Of a stretch of DNA of 7,555 nucleotides, positions 1 to 5,046 are shown one piece after another. Origin of the DNA: Elusimicrobia bacterium CG06_land_8_20_14_3_00_38_11. Lineage in GTDB: Bacteria > Elusimicrobiota > UBA8919. The stretch is taken from positions 274 through 7,828 of the forward strand of contig PEVQ01000067.1 of NCBI GenBank assembly GCA_002780205.1, read 5' to 3'. Position 1 is the stretch's first letter, and each line of letters opens with the position of its first letter. Position numbers and translations under genes: made by a program. The notes below the pieces were generated by a model, which was not told the DNA's origin, made no database searches, and saw only the letters and a list, made by a program, of their open reading frames with translations.

Positions 1-26
1 CGGAGACTGCGTAGGAGGAAGTGACG

Positions 27-188
27 ATGCGGAAGAAATTCGAGGCGGGCTACAAGGTGCGGGTGGCACTGGAAGCGGTAAAAGGCGAGAAGACGCTGGC
101 ACAGCGGAGTATCGAGCAAAGTACTTTTTACGATTTCAGAAAAATTATAAATGAAGGTAGGGCGGCGGAAAAAACGGCAGTTGAGTAA
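27..188 (+). pseudogene. Truncated IS3-family transposase OrfA remnant
   Basis: Seen: an ATG at 27 is preceded by AGGAGG at 13-18. It opens a 53-codon frame whose first ~31 residues (MRKKFEAGYKVRVALEAVKG, then EKTLAQRSIEQ) match the N-terminal helix-turn-helix region of IS3-family OrfA proteins, which normally continue for about 90-100 residues and bind the transposon ends. After codon 31 (about base 119) the similarity stops, and the remaining 22 codons are low-complexity AT-rich read-through to a TAA at 186-188. The first 120 bases are about 58% G+C against about 37% just downstream, so the junction is at roughly 117-121. Inference: this is the 5' stub of an insertion sequence whose left end lies outside the window. 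No OrfB or right inverted repeat is present, so it cannot transpose by itself. Confidence 0.75.
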
Positions 189-697
189 TCAAAATTGCTA
201 TTCAGTTTAAGTTTCCCCACCAGAATCAGCCACAAAATCGTCAAAAATGAAGGGATTAGCGTGACTTTTCTGTCCATTTCACGCTTTTTGAGCAAAATTG
301 AAAAGATCGTTATTAAAAATCCGGAAATTATGTAGAGCAAAATATTCTCCCAGAAATAATAAAATTTTTCCGACGGAAATGTTATGCTTGCCGACAGATA
401 TATGAAAGCAATTTTCAGAAAATTAAAAATGGTGATGCCGAAAATTGACGACCAGATAACATTCCAAATATATCGGCGTACTTCGGGATAGTTGACGAAA
501 TTTAAAAAAAATCCGGCAATAACAAGCGGGATGTATGACGAGATATTCATCGGAAGATTTAATAATATTGCGGACGGATTTTCACAGTAGACAAGCGGCT
601 CTATCAGATCGAAAAGAAATTTTCTCATTGAAACGGCAAGAAGCACCGCAAAAATAAAGGAAAGAATATACATCAATCCGACAAGTACGGGTCTCAT
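128..697 (-). CDS. Hypothetical integral membrane protein, faint exosortase-like layout
   Basis: A 189-residue hydrophobic protein with likely membrane segments at about residues 4-23, 52-68, 78-102, 116-136 and 145-161, and perhaps a weak one at 172-187. I do not recognise the family with confidence. The stretch 50-136 has the spacing of an exosortase/archaeosortase core: a helix, a basic loop (YPEVRRY), a helix ending FNFLKI where exosortases have N-x-x-R-I, then WENIL where they have a catalytic His. The expected Cys-Ser-Gly is not visible (NISSY at 51-55), so any relationship would be to an inactive relative. The ATG at 697 has no Shine-Dalgarno sequence and lies 23 bp beyond a large AT-rich hairpin. 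The stop at 128-130 is about 8 bp inside the transposase-remnant junction, so the C-terminus may have been cut by the insertion. It could also be an unrelated small membrane protein. Confidence 0.6.
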   Translation of the reverse strand: MRPVLVGLMYILSFIFAVLLAVSMRKFLFDLIEPLVYCENPSAILLNLPMNISSYIPLVIAGFFLNFVNYPEVRRYIWNVIWSSIFGITIFNFLKIAFIYLSASITFPSEKFYYFWENILLYIISGFLITIFSILLKKREMDRKVTLIPSFLTILWLILVGKLKLNSNFDYSTAVFSAALPSFIIFLKS

Positions 698-720
698 AGT
701 AAAGGCAATTAAGAATAGAA

Positions 721-781
721 AATTGAAAATTAAGAATTATGAATTTTAACATTTGCAATTCTCAACTCTTAATTCTCAATT
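721..781. repeat. AT-rich palindromic repeat (25-bp arms)
   Basis: Two 25-bp arms, 721-745 and 757-781, are inverted copies matching at 21 of 25 positions (AATTGAGAATTAAGAG-type sequence) around an 11-base loop. In an RNA read from the minus strand, three of the four mismatches become G-U pairs, leaving one mismatch. In a plus-strand RNA they would be A-C. It begins 11 bp after the stop of the third PII gene and fills most of the gap to the membrane-protein gene. It may weakly punctuate or stabilise the transcript. It has no GC-rich stem, so I do not call it an intrinsic terminator. Confidence 0.8.
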
Positions 782-792
782 TGTAATTGTAT

Positions 793-1119
793 CTACAGCA
801 TTTCAGGACCGCGTTCACCGGAGCGGACGCGGATGACATCGTCGGCGGGCATTATGAAGATTTTTCCGTCGCCAAAAACCCCTTTTTTAATGACATCAAG
901 AAGTATCTGAACCGTTTTTTCAACATCCTCGTCTTTCACGAAAATTTCAATTTTTATACGAGGGCGTTCTACAAATTTAACCTGCGGGTTTTCGGAATCC
1001 CTTTTGAAAGCGACGGCATTTATGGTATCCATAAAAAAACCGCCGATGGGAAGTAAGTAGAGCGATTTTTTCAAATCCTCGGCTTTGACATTTTCACAGA
1101 GACATTCAATTTTTTTCAT
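793..1119 (-). CDS. Divergent PII-family signalling protein, third paralogue
   Basis: A 108-residue GlnB/GlnK-type protein; classical PII is about 112 residues and forms homotrimers that bind ATP/ADP and control transporters or enzymes. Seen: the MKKIE start strand, IGG at 25-27, the B-loop region GDGKIF and the C-loop RVRSGERG. ATG at 1119 is chosen because MKKI aligns with the family start; the GTG three codons earlier only adds MVF. The T-loop is altered: the position of E. coli Gln39 is Lys, and no Tyr51 equivalent is present (sequence QVKFVERPR). The B-loop reads KKGVFGDGK instead of TG(K/R)IGDGK, so the usual Thr83 and the basic residue 85 are lost. This is the most derived of the three copies. 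It lies about 97 bp beyond the second copy, with a CACGGAA-type repeat in the gap. Partner and ligand are unknown; ATP binding may be weakened. Confidence 0.88.
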   Translation of the reverse strand: MKKIECLCENVKAEDLKKSLYLLPIGGFFMDTINAVAFKRDSENPQVKFVERPRIKIEIFVKDEDVEKTVQILLDVIKKGVFGDGKIFIMPADDVIRVRSGERGPEML

Positions 1120-1120
1120 A

Positions 1121-1216
1121 AACACCACTGAACTGGCACAGAACTTTCCGTGTCTGTTTCATGTTTTGTTCCGATTCAGTTCCGTGTTCTTTATTCCGTG
1201 ACTGTTCCGTGTTCAG
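1121..1216. repeat. Degenerate CACGGAA repeat cluster
   Basis: The gap between the second and third PII genes consists of a degenerate repeat. The heptamer TTCCGTG (CACGGAA on the transcribed strand) occurs at 1146-1152, 1180-1186, 1194-1200 and 1205-1211, mixed with related AACxGAAC words. The two ends are imperfect inverted copies: CACTGAACTGGCACAGAAC near 1125 faces GTTCCGTGTTCAGTTAC near 1204. No open reading frame or promoter was recognised. It is the same kind of object as the other junction repeats here but a different sequence family. Confidence 0.65.
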
Positions 1217-1543
1217 TTACACCGCTATCGGCCCTCTTTCGCCGGTTCTTATTCTTATTGCATCTTCAACATGTGAGATGAAAATTTTTCCGTCGCCGAT
1301 TTTACCCGTGTGCAGGCATTTCATAAGTATTTCAACTGCAATATCGCAGGCGGGGTCGGTAACGATAATTTCCAATTTTGTTTTCGGCTGCTCGTAATAT
1401 TTTTTCTCTTTTTTGTCCGAGCCGCGTGGCAGGCCAAGGCCTATAAGATGGGTTATAAGCATTCCGCCGATATCAAGTTTGTAAAGTTCCCCCTTAACAT
1501 TTTCCTCTCTTTCCGTCGGAAAAACTGCCATAATTTTTTTCAT
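1217..1543 (-). CDS. Divergent PII-family signalling protein, second paralogue
   Basis: A 108-residue PII-type protein. Seen: MKKI start, IGGM at 25-28, B-loop TGKIGDGKIF and C-loop RIRTGERG, which together form the inter-subunit ATP/ADP site of PII trimers and look intact. The T-loop (about residues 37-53) is rewritten. The equivalent of Gln39, which helps coordinate Mg-ATP-2-oxoglutarate in classical PII, is Pro (GLPRG), followed by a Lys-rich stretch ending KKYYEQP. The loop is several residues shorter than in E. coli GlnB. Tyr49/Tyr50 lie near the position of the uridylylation site Tyr51, but the surrounding motif is not conserved. Its start has a Shine-Dalgarno GGAG at 1550-1553 with 6-base spacing, and it follows the first PII gene by only 23 bp, so co-expression is likely. 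Family assignment is secure; a nitrogen role is not. Confidence 0.92.
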   Translation of the reverse strand: MKKIMAVFPTEREENVKGELYKLDIGGMLITHLIGLGLPRGSDKKEKKYYEQPKTKLEIIVTDPACDIAVEILMKCLHTGKIGDGKIFISHVEDAIRIRTGERGPIAV

Positions 1544-1549
1544 AATTCG

Positions 1550-1553
1550 CTCC
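1550..1553 (-). promoter_or_regulatory. Shine-Dalgarno of second PII gene
   Basis: GGAG on the minus strand, six bases before the ATG at 1543. It is one of few clear ribosome-binding sites in the window and fixes this start. Confidence 0.75.
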
Positions 1554-1566
1554 GTTCATTACTGGT

Positions 1567-1890
1567 CTATACCGCTTTTTCTTCGCCGGTTCTTATTCTT
1601 ACAACGCTATCCGCGGGATAAACAAAAATTTTCCCGTCACCGATTCTGCCCGTTTGTAAAATTTTTACTATTTCTTTTATTGCAGGTCCCACATCTTCAT
1701 CTTTCATAACAAACTCAACCTTTATTTTCGGCATTTCAACATATTTGACACTTTTTTCTTTTTCCGGGCCGCGCATAAATCCTACACCTGTGATGTTTGT
1801 GACCAGAAAACCGCCTATATCAAAGGTATAGATAGTTTTTTTTAAATCCTCAAGTTTGATTGTCGGACAGACAATTTCAATTTTTTTCAT
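1567..1890 (-). CDS. Divergent PII-family signalling protein, first paralogue
   Basis: A 107-residue PII-type protein that aligns without gaps to E. coli GlnB through residue 41. Seen: MKKIE start, B-loop TGRIGDGKIF and C-loop RIRTGEE, both intact, so ATP/ADP binding is expected. The Gln39 position is Met (GFMRG) and the T-loop is three residues shorter (PEKEKSVKYVEMPK). Tyr50 is present but without the usual RGAEY context. Classical 2-oxoglutarate sensing and uridylylation are therefore doubtful. The ATG overlaps the larC TGA (ATGA at 1890-1887), and its Shine-Dalgarno GGGAG lies inside the last larC codons, so the two are translationally coupled. Inference: expression in step with a nickel-cofactor gene suggests control of something linked to that cofactor or to metal supply. 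Confidence 0.92.
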   Translation of the reverse strand: MKKIEIVCPTIKLEDLKKTIYTFDIGGFLVTNITGVGFMRGPEKEKSVKYVEMPKIKVEFVMKDEDVGPAIKEIVKILQTGRIGDGKIFVYPADSVVRIRTGEEKAV

Positions 1891-2969
1891 AAAATCTCCC
1901 GCAACGGAATATTGGTTCTTTTTGCAATTTTAACAGCATCTTCATACTCGGTCGTTTGTTTTAGGGAATTTCCCAGTTTTGCAACTTTGTATATTTTATC
2001 TTTTTTTCTTGTTAAAGTCCAACGGTTTGTAGGATACCGCCTAATTCCGAGCGTTGTCGTTTCGTAAAAAATAATATCGGCAAGTTTTTTTTCGTCTTTT
2101 ATTTGTGCAAGTACCGAAAGAATTATTCCCGGGCGGCCTTTTTTTGAGTAAATGTTCGTCATCCAGACATCAACCGCACCGTTTGAGAAAAGTTTGTCCA
2201 TTATGTATGGAAATATCCTGGAATCCATATCGTCTATGTTTGTCTCCAAAAGAATTTTTTCATCAGTTGAAAAATAATTTTTTGGCGATATTGCAGTGTC
2301 GGATGAACCAATATAAACCCGAAGGATATTCGGTTTTTCAAAATCGGATGTTCCTGCTCCCATGCCCGTTTTTTCAATTTTCATTTCCGGGATTGGTCCG
2401 ACTTTTTCCGCCAGGGTTGAAATTATAGCGGCGGCTGTGGGTGTTGTAAATTCGTTTTTATCGTCGGTAGAATATACGGGTATACCTTTTATAATTTCAA
2501 CAGTTGCCGGCGCCGGTCTGCCGAGATTAAAAGGAGACGAGTAAACTTTTTCAATTTTGAGAGCGTCAAGTCCGATAACTGCACCAAAAATATCAATAAC
2601 CGTATCAATTTCCGCAATTTCGTGAAAATGAACTTTACCGGCCGCGATAGAATGTGCCTTTGATTCCGCCTCCGCAATTTTTGAGTATATTTTTAAGCCC
2701 TGTTGTTTTATTGATTCTCTAAGTTTTGATTTTTTTATAATTTTTTTAATTTTTGAAAATTCCCGCAGTTGTTCGCCGCCGGAAATTTCTGCAAATTTTG
2801 TATGTAAACCATTCTTTTGTATATCGGTAAATTTCAGCGTAAATTTCCCGATTGACAGTTTTTTCAACTCGCCTACAAGATATTTTTCAGAAAGTCCGGC
2901 ATCTATCAACGCCGACATAATCATATCGCCGGAAACACCTGATGAACAATCAAAATATGCAATTTTCAT
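1887..2969 (-). CDS. larC: Nickel-pincer cofactor nickel insertase LarC
   Basis: A 360-residue LarC (DUF111) protein. LarC is the CTP-dependent nickel insertase that completes the nickel-pincer nucleotide cofactor first found in lactate racemase. Seen: N-terminal FDCSSGVSGDM at 7-16, VHFHEIAEIDTVIDI at 113-127, TTPTAAAI at 175-182, GAGTSDF at 204-210, NIDDMD at 244-249 and SKKGRPG at 275-281; the last two lie in the CTP- and metal-binding C-terminal half. It is a single uninterrupted frame, unlike the Lactobacillus plantarum gene, where a programmed frameshift joins two parts. It is shorter than the roughly 390-420 residues usual for the family. After SSPFNLG (144-150) it passes directly to RPAPAT, apparently skipping a conserved loop with a His-Gly pair, and it has no His-rich linker. 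The ATG at 2969 lacks a Shine-Dalgarno sequence; a CGCAGATTACG-type repeat lies just upstream. It follows larB and overlaps the first PII gene. Confidence 0.93.
   Translation of the reverse strand: MKIAYFDCSSGVSGDMIMSALIDAGLSEKYLVGELKKLSIGKFTLKFTDIQKNGLHTKFAEISGGEQLREFSKIKKIIKKSKLRESIKQQGLKIYSKIAEAESKAHSIAAGKVHFHEIAEIDTVIDIFGAVIGLDALKIEKVYSSPFNLGRPAPATVEIIKGIPVYSTDDKNEFTTPTAAAIISTLAEKVGPIPEMKIEKTGMGAGTSDFEKPNILRVYIGSSDTAISPKNYFSTDEKILLETNIDDMDSRIFPYIMDKLFSNGAVDVWMTNIYSKKGRPGIILSVLAQIKDEKKLADIIFYETTTLGIRRYPTNRWTLTRKKDKIYKVAKLGNSLKQTTEYEDAVKIAKRTNIPLREIL
1896..1900 (-). promoter_or_regulatory. Shine-Dalgarno of first PII gene, inside larC
   Basis: GGGAG on the minus strand, five bases upstream of the ATG at 1890 and within the final codons of larC. 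It supports coupled translation across the ATGA overlap. Confidence 0.75.
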
Positions 2970-2978
2970 TTTATTGAA

Positions 2979-3050
2979 CGCAGATTACGCAGATTATTAG
3001 CGGCGATTACACAGATAAATCTAATCCGTCTTTATCTGATTTCATCTGCG
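2979..3050. repeat. CGCAGATTACGCAGAT inverted repeat at larB-larC junction
   Basis: The ends ACGCAGAT (2979-2986) and ATCTGCGT (3043-3050) are inverted, and the inner sequence (ATTACGCAGATTA, ACACAGATAAATC, ATCCGTCTTTATCTGA) is built from the same degenerate words. Together they form an imperfect palindrome of about 72 bp. Bases 3007-3050 lie inside larB and encode its last residues. It fills the 37-bp gap to larC, including the region where a larC ribosome-binding site would be expected. Confidence 0.75.
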
Positions 3051-3738
3051 TCCTATTTATTATGCTTGCGATGATTCCTGCACCGAAGCCGTTATCTATG
3101 TTGACAACGCAGACATTCGGCGAGCAGGAATTGAGCATTGTTAAAAGTGCCGAATATCCGCCCTTGCCTGTTCCGTAACCGGTTGATGTCGGAACTCCTA
3201 TAACAACTTTTGATACAAGTCCGCCGACAACCGACGGTAAAGCGCCTTCCATTCCCGCACAGACGACAACGCAAGACGCATTTTTTATCACTTCACTGAA
3301 TTTGAAAAGCCGATGGATACCCGCAACGCCTACATCGTAAATTCTCTCAACATTATTTCCGAGCGTCTCGGCGACAACTGCCGTCTCTTCCGCATATGGT
3401 ATGTCGGAAGTTCCAGCGGTAATAACGGCAATATAATTTTTTCCGATTTTTTTTAGCGGATTAACCCTGTTAGAAATGACACATCGTGCTACGATACTTT
3501 TAGCAGAGTTAATTACAACCAATTTTGCTTTTTCGTGATATTTTGTTTTCGGAAATTTTTTTTTTATTTTTGCCGCCAGGTTTTTTTCAATTTTTGTTAT
3601 TATTGTGGGTGTAGGATTTTTTATCATTTTTGAGACGATATCAAAAATCTGTTTTTCTGATTTTCCGATTGAATAAATTGCTTCAGGAAATCCTTGTCTG
3701 TGAAATCTTTTGGTATCTAATGTAAAATCTCTCTTCAT
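3007..3738 (-). CDS. larB: Pyridinium-3,5-biscarboxylic acid mononucleotide synthase LarB
   Basis: A 243-residue LarB, related to the PurE carboxylase domain. LarB carboxylates nicotinic acid adenine dinucleotide and cleaves off AMP, the first step of nickel-pincer cofactor synthesis. Seen: RQGFPEAIY at 14-22, TAGTSDIPYAEE at 108-119, DVGVAGIHR at 135-143, AGMEGALPSVVGGLV at 161-175, PTSTGYG at 183-189 and NIDNGFGAG at 213-221. Cys205 in MLNSC is probably the catalytic cysteine by analogy with L. plantarum (inference). The ATG at 3738 is preferred because MKRDFTLDTKRF looks like a family start. A TTG at 3768 would add ten residues encoded by a repeat. No clear Shine-Dalgarno sequence is present. 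The last ~14 residues (TQMKSDKDGLDLSV), after the normal family end near INR, are read from a CGCAGAT repeat. It lies between tsaD and larC. An A10 run in the coding strand (3556-3565) is a possible slippage site. Confidence 0.93.
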   Translation of the reverse strand: MKRDFTLDTKRFHRQGFPEAIYSIGKSEKQIFDIVSKMIKNPTPTIITKIEKNLAAKIKKKFPKTKYHEKAKLVVINSAKSIVARCVISNRVNPLKKIGKNYIAVITAGTSDIPYAEETAVVAETLGNNVERIYDVGVAGIHRLFKFSEVIKNASCVVVCAGMEGALPSVVGGLVSKVVIGVPTSTGYGTGKGGYSALLTMLNSCSPNVCVVNIDNGFGAGIIASIINRTQMKSDKDGLDLSV

Positions 3739-3744
3739 ATTTTT

Positions 3745-3830
3745 ACCGTCGAGGCGCAGAGAACACAAAGAAAACCTTAAAAATTATTTCTCTTTGACTT
3801 TCTCTCCTTTTTCCTCTGCGTCTCCGCGGT
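3745..3830. repeat. ACCGCGGAGACGCAGAG inverted repeat at tsaD-larB junction
   Basis: Bases 3745-3761 (ACCGTCGAGGCGCAGAG) are an inverted copy, with 3 mismatches in 17, of 3814-3830. The inner sequence is degenerate AACACAAAGAAAA / GAGAAAGTCAAAGAGAAA. It spans the whole 45-bp gap between tsaD and the larB ATG, and its tsaD-side arm lies inside tsaD, encoding the last residues. Its larB-side arm sits where a larB ribosome-binding site would be. It belongs to the same CACAGAG-type family as 4486-4526 and 5047-5141. Confidence 0.75.
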
Positions 3831-4890
3831 TCCAACTTTTTAATTCAAGATTTGCCGACGGATTTATTGCCATGCATCTGGCGATTTTTTTTAACTTAAA
3901 ATATCCTGCCGATGCAATCATAGCCGCATTATCGGTGCAGAAAATTGCTGCCGGCATAAATAATTTTATATTTTCCTCATCACATTTTTTAATGAAATCA
4001 CATCGCAGTCGGGAATTCGCGGATACCCCGCCTCCAAGAATTATTTTTTTTATGTTGAACTTTTCACATGCCAAAACGGTTTTTCTGACGAGCACGTCCG
4101 CACAGGACTGCTGAAACGAAGCGCATAAATCAGCGATTGAGTGATTGTAGCCCCCGACTTCAGTCGGGGGTTGAGCGAGTAAGTGTTTAGAATTAACATA
4201 ATTGATGACTGCGGTTTTAAGTCCGGAAAATGAAAAGTCCCAACTGTCCGGCATATACGGTCTTGGAAAATTTATTTTTTTGTTGTCTCCCTTTTTTGCA
4301 AGTTTATCTATAATTGGCCCGCCCGGATAATCAAGTCCCAAAAATTTTGCGATTTTATCAAAAACCTCGCCAACTGCATCATCACGGGTCCGTCCGAGAA
4401 TTTTATAATTTCCCCAATTTTTAACCATGAGCAAATCGGTATGTCCGCCGGAAACAATCAGTGCCACAAAAGGCGGCGTAACTTTCTCTGTGTTCTCTGT
4501 GGTTTTCCTCTGTGTTCTCTGTGGTTGCAAGAAATTGGCAAAAATATGTCCCTCAATGTGATTGATACCCGCAACAGGAATTTTCATTATGTTTGAAATT
4601 GCCTGTGCTGTTGTGGTCCCCACAAGAAGCGAACCGATAAGACCTGGTCCAACGGTTACTGCGACTGCATTTATATTTTGTATCTTACATCCTGCATCCC
4701 GTATTGCCTTTTCTATCACGAAGTTTATATTTTCAAGATGCTGACGGCTTGCAAGTTCCGGCACGATTCCGCCGTATTTTTTGTGAATTTTTATTTGCGA
4801 CGAAACCACATTTGAAAGAACATTTGTTCCGTTTGATACAACCGCCGCCGAAGTATCGTCACATGATGTTTCAATGCCTAGAATAGTCAT
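3784..4890 (-). CDS. tsaD: tRNA N6-adenosine threonylcarbamoyltransferase TsaD
   Basis: A 368-residue TsaD (Kae1/YgjD family), against a usual ~330-340. In the cytoplasm, with TsaB and TsaE, it transfers threonylcarbamoyl to A37 of ANN-decoding tRNAs to make t6A. Seen: GIETSCDDTSAA at 5-16, NHIEGH at 110-115 with metal-binding His111 and His115, SGGHTDL at 147-153, DYPGGP at 187-192, FSFSGLKTAV at 219-228, GGGVSANSRL at 286-295 and CTDNAAM at 318-324 with metal ligand Asp320. ATG at 4890 is preferred over the TTG at 4902; neither has a Shine-Dalgarno sequence. Odd features: residues ~122-138 (PQRTQRKTTENTE region) come from a 22-bp tandem repeat, residues ~237-249 (LLAQPPTEVGGYN) include a perfect GC-rich hairpin, and the last ~15 residues (NRGDAEEKGEKVKEK) come from a junction repeat. 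All core motifs survive and the frame is open, so the protein is probably functional. Confidence 0.96.
   Translation of the reverse strand: MTILGIETSCDDTSAAVVSNGTNVLSNVVSSQIKIHKKYGGIVPELASRQHLENINFVIEKAIRDAGCKIQNINAVAVTVGPGLIGSLLVGTTTAQAISNIMKIPVAGINHIEGHIFANFLQPQRTQRKTTENTEKVTPPFVALIVSGGHTDLLMVKNWGNYKILGRTRDDAVGEVFDKIAKFLGLDYPGGPIIDKLAKKGDNKKINFPRPYMPDSWDFSFSGLKTAVINYVNSKHLLAQPPTEVGGYNHSIADLCASFQQSCADVLVRKTVLACEKFNIKKIILGGGVSANSRLRCDFIKKCDEENIKLFMPAAIFCTDNAAMIASAGYFKLKKIARCMAINPSANLELKSWNRGDAEEKGEKVKEK
4151..4170. repeat. GC-rich hairpin inserted in tsaD
   Basis: CCCCCGACT at 4151-4159 and AGTCGGGGG at 4162-4170 are perfect 9-bp inverted arms around two bases, in an otherwise AT-rich gene. 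Read in frame it encodes the PPTEVGG part of TsaD, in a region where family members normally run from the FSGLKTAV motif to the IADL helix with only a short linker. I recall CCCCCGACT-type hairpins as common dispersed repeats in bacterial genomes, so this looks like an inserted copy. Confidence 0.75.
4486..4526. repeat. Two tandem CACAGAGAACACAGAG repeats in tsaD
   Basis: The 19-mer CTCTGTGTTCTCTGTGGTT occurs perfectly twice, at 4486-4504 and 4508-4526, with a 22-bp period. Because 22 is not a multiple of three, the copies are translated in different frames, one as PQRTQR and the other as TTENTE. The insert lies between the metal-binding NHIEGH motif and SGGHTDL of TsaD. The same words occur at the larB-tsaD and tsaD-yibQ junctions. 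Confidence 0.9.
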
Positions 4891-4921
4891 TTGTTTGTTC
4901 AATTACTAAGGGGAGCATAAA

Positions 4922-5024
4922 ATACTTTACATCCGTAAAGTACTTCGTCTGTCACCCTGAACTCGTTTCAGGGTCTATAGATGCTGAATCAAGTTCACAT
5001 GACACCATCTTCCATGTAAAGTAT
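4922..5024. repeat. Nested palindromic element upstream of tsaD
   Basis: The outer ends are a perfect 11-bp inverted pair, ATACTTTACAT (4922-4932) and ATGTAAAGTAT (5014-5024). The left end also forms its own hairpin, TACTTTAC/GTAAAGTA at 4923-4930 and 4935-4942. Inside, 4951-5003 is an imperfect palindrome running from GTCACCCTGAACT to AGTTCACATGAC, centred on TCTATAGA (4974-4981), with a CCCTGAA/TTCAGGG stem at 4955-4973. The inner unit resembles a widely dispersed bacterial palindromic repeat. No transposase or confident target duplication is visible. With the repeat at 5047-5141 it accounts for most of the 4903-5109 gap. I see no convincing promoter there, although one for tsaD is possible. 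Confidence 0.8.
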
Positions 5025-5046
5025 ATTCCGCTCTTGTTAGTATAAG

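Noticed and set aside
721..781. Intrinsic terminator
   Set aside because: The stem is almost entirely A-T and there is no U-tract following it in the transcribed direction; it behaves as a dispersed repeat.
787..1056. Plus-strand frame opposite the third PII gene
   Set aside because: Shadow of a conserved PII gene with no independent support.
1887..2969. Programmed frameshift in larC as in Lactobacillus plantarum
   Set aside because: The gene is one continuous frame containing both N-terminal and C-terminal motifs, so no frameshift is needed.
3739..3768. Longer LarB start at the TTG at 3768
   Set aside because: The ten extra residues are encoded by the junction repeat and family proteins begin near MKRDFTLD-like sequence.
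3710..4114. Plus-strand 134-codon frame opposite larB and tsaD
   Set aside because: It overlaps two well-conserved minus-strand genes and contains junction repeat sequence; no family resemblance.
4486..4526. CRISPR array
   Set aside because: Two 19-bp copies separated by three bases are not a repeat-spacer structure, and the sequence is translated within TsaD.
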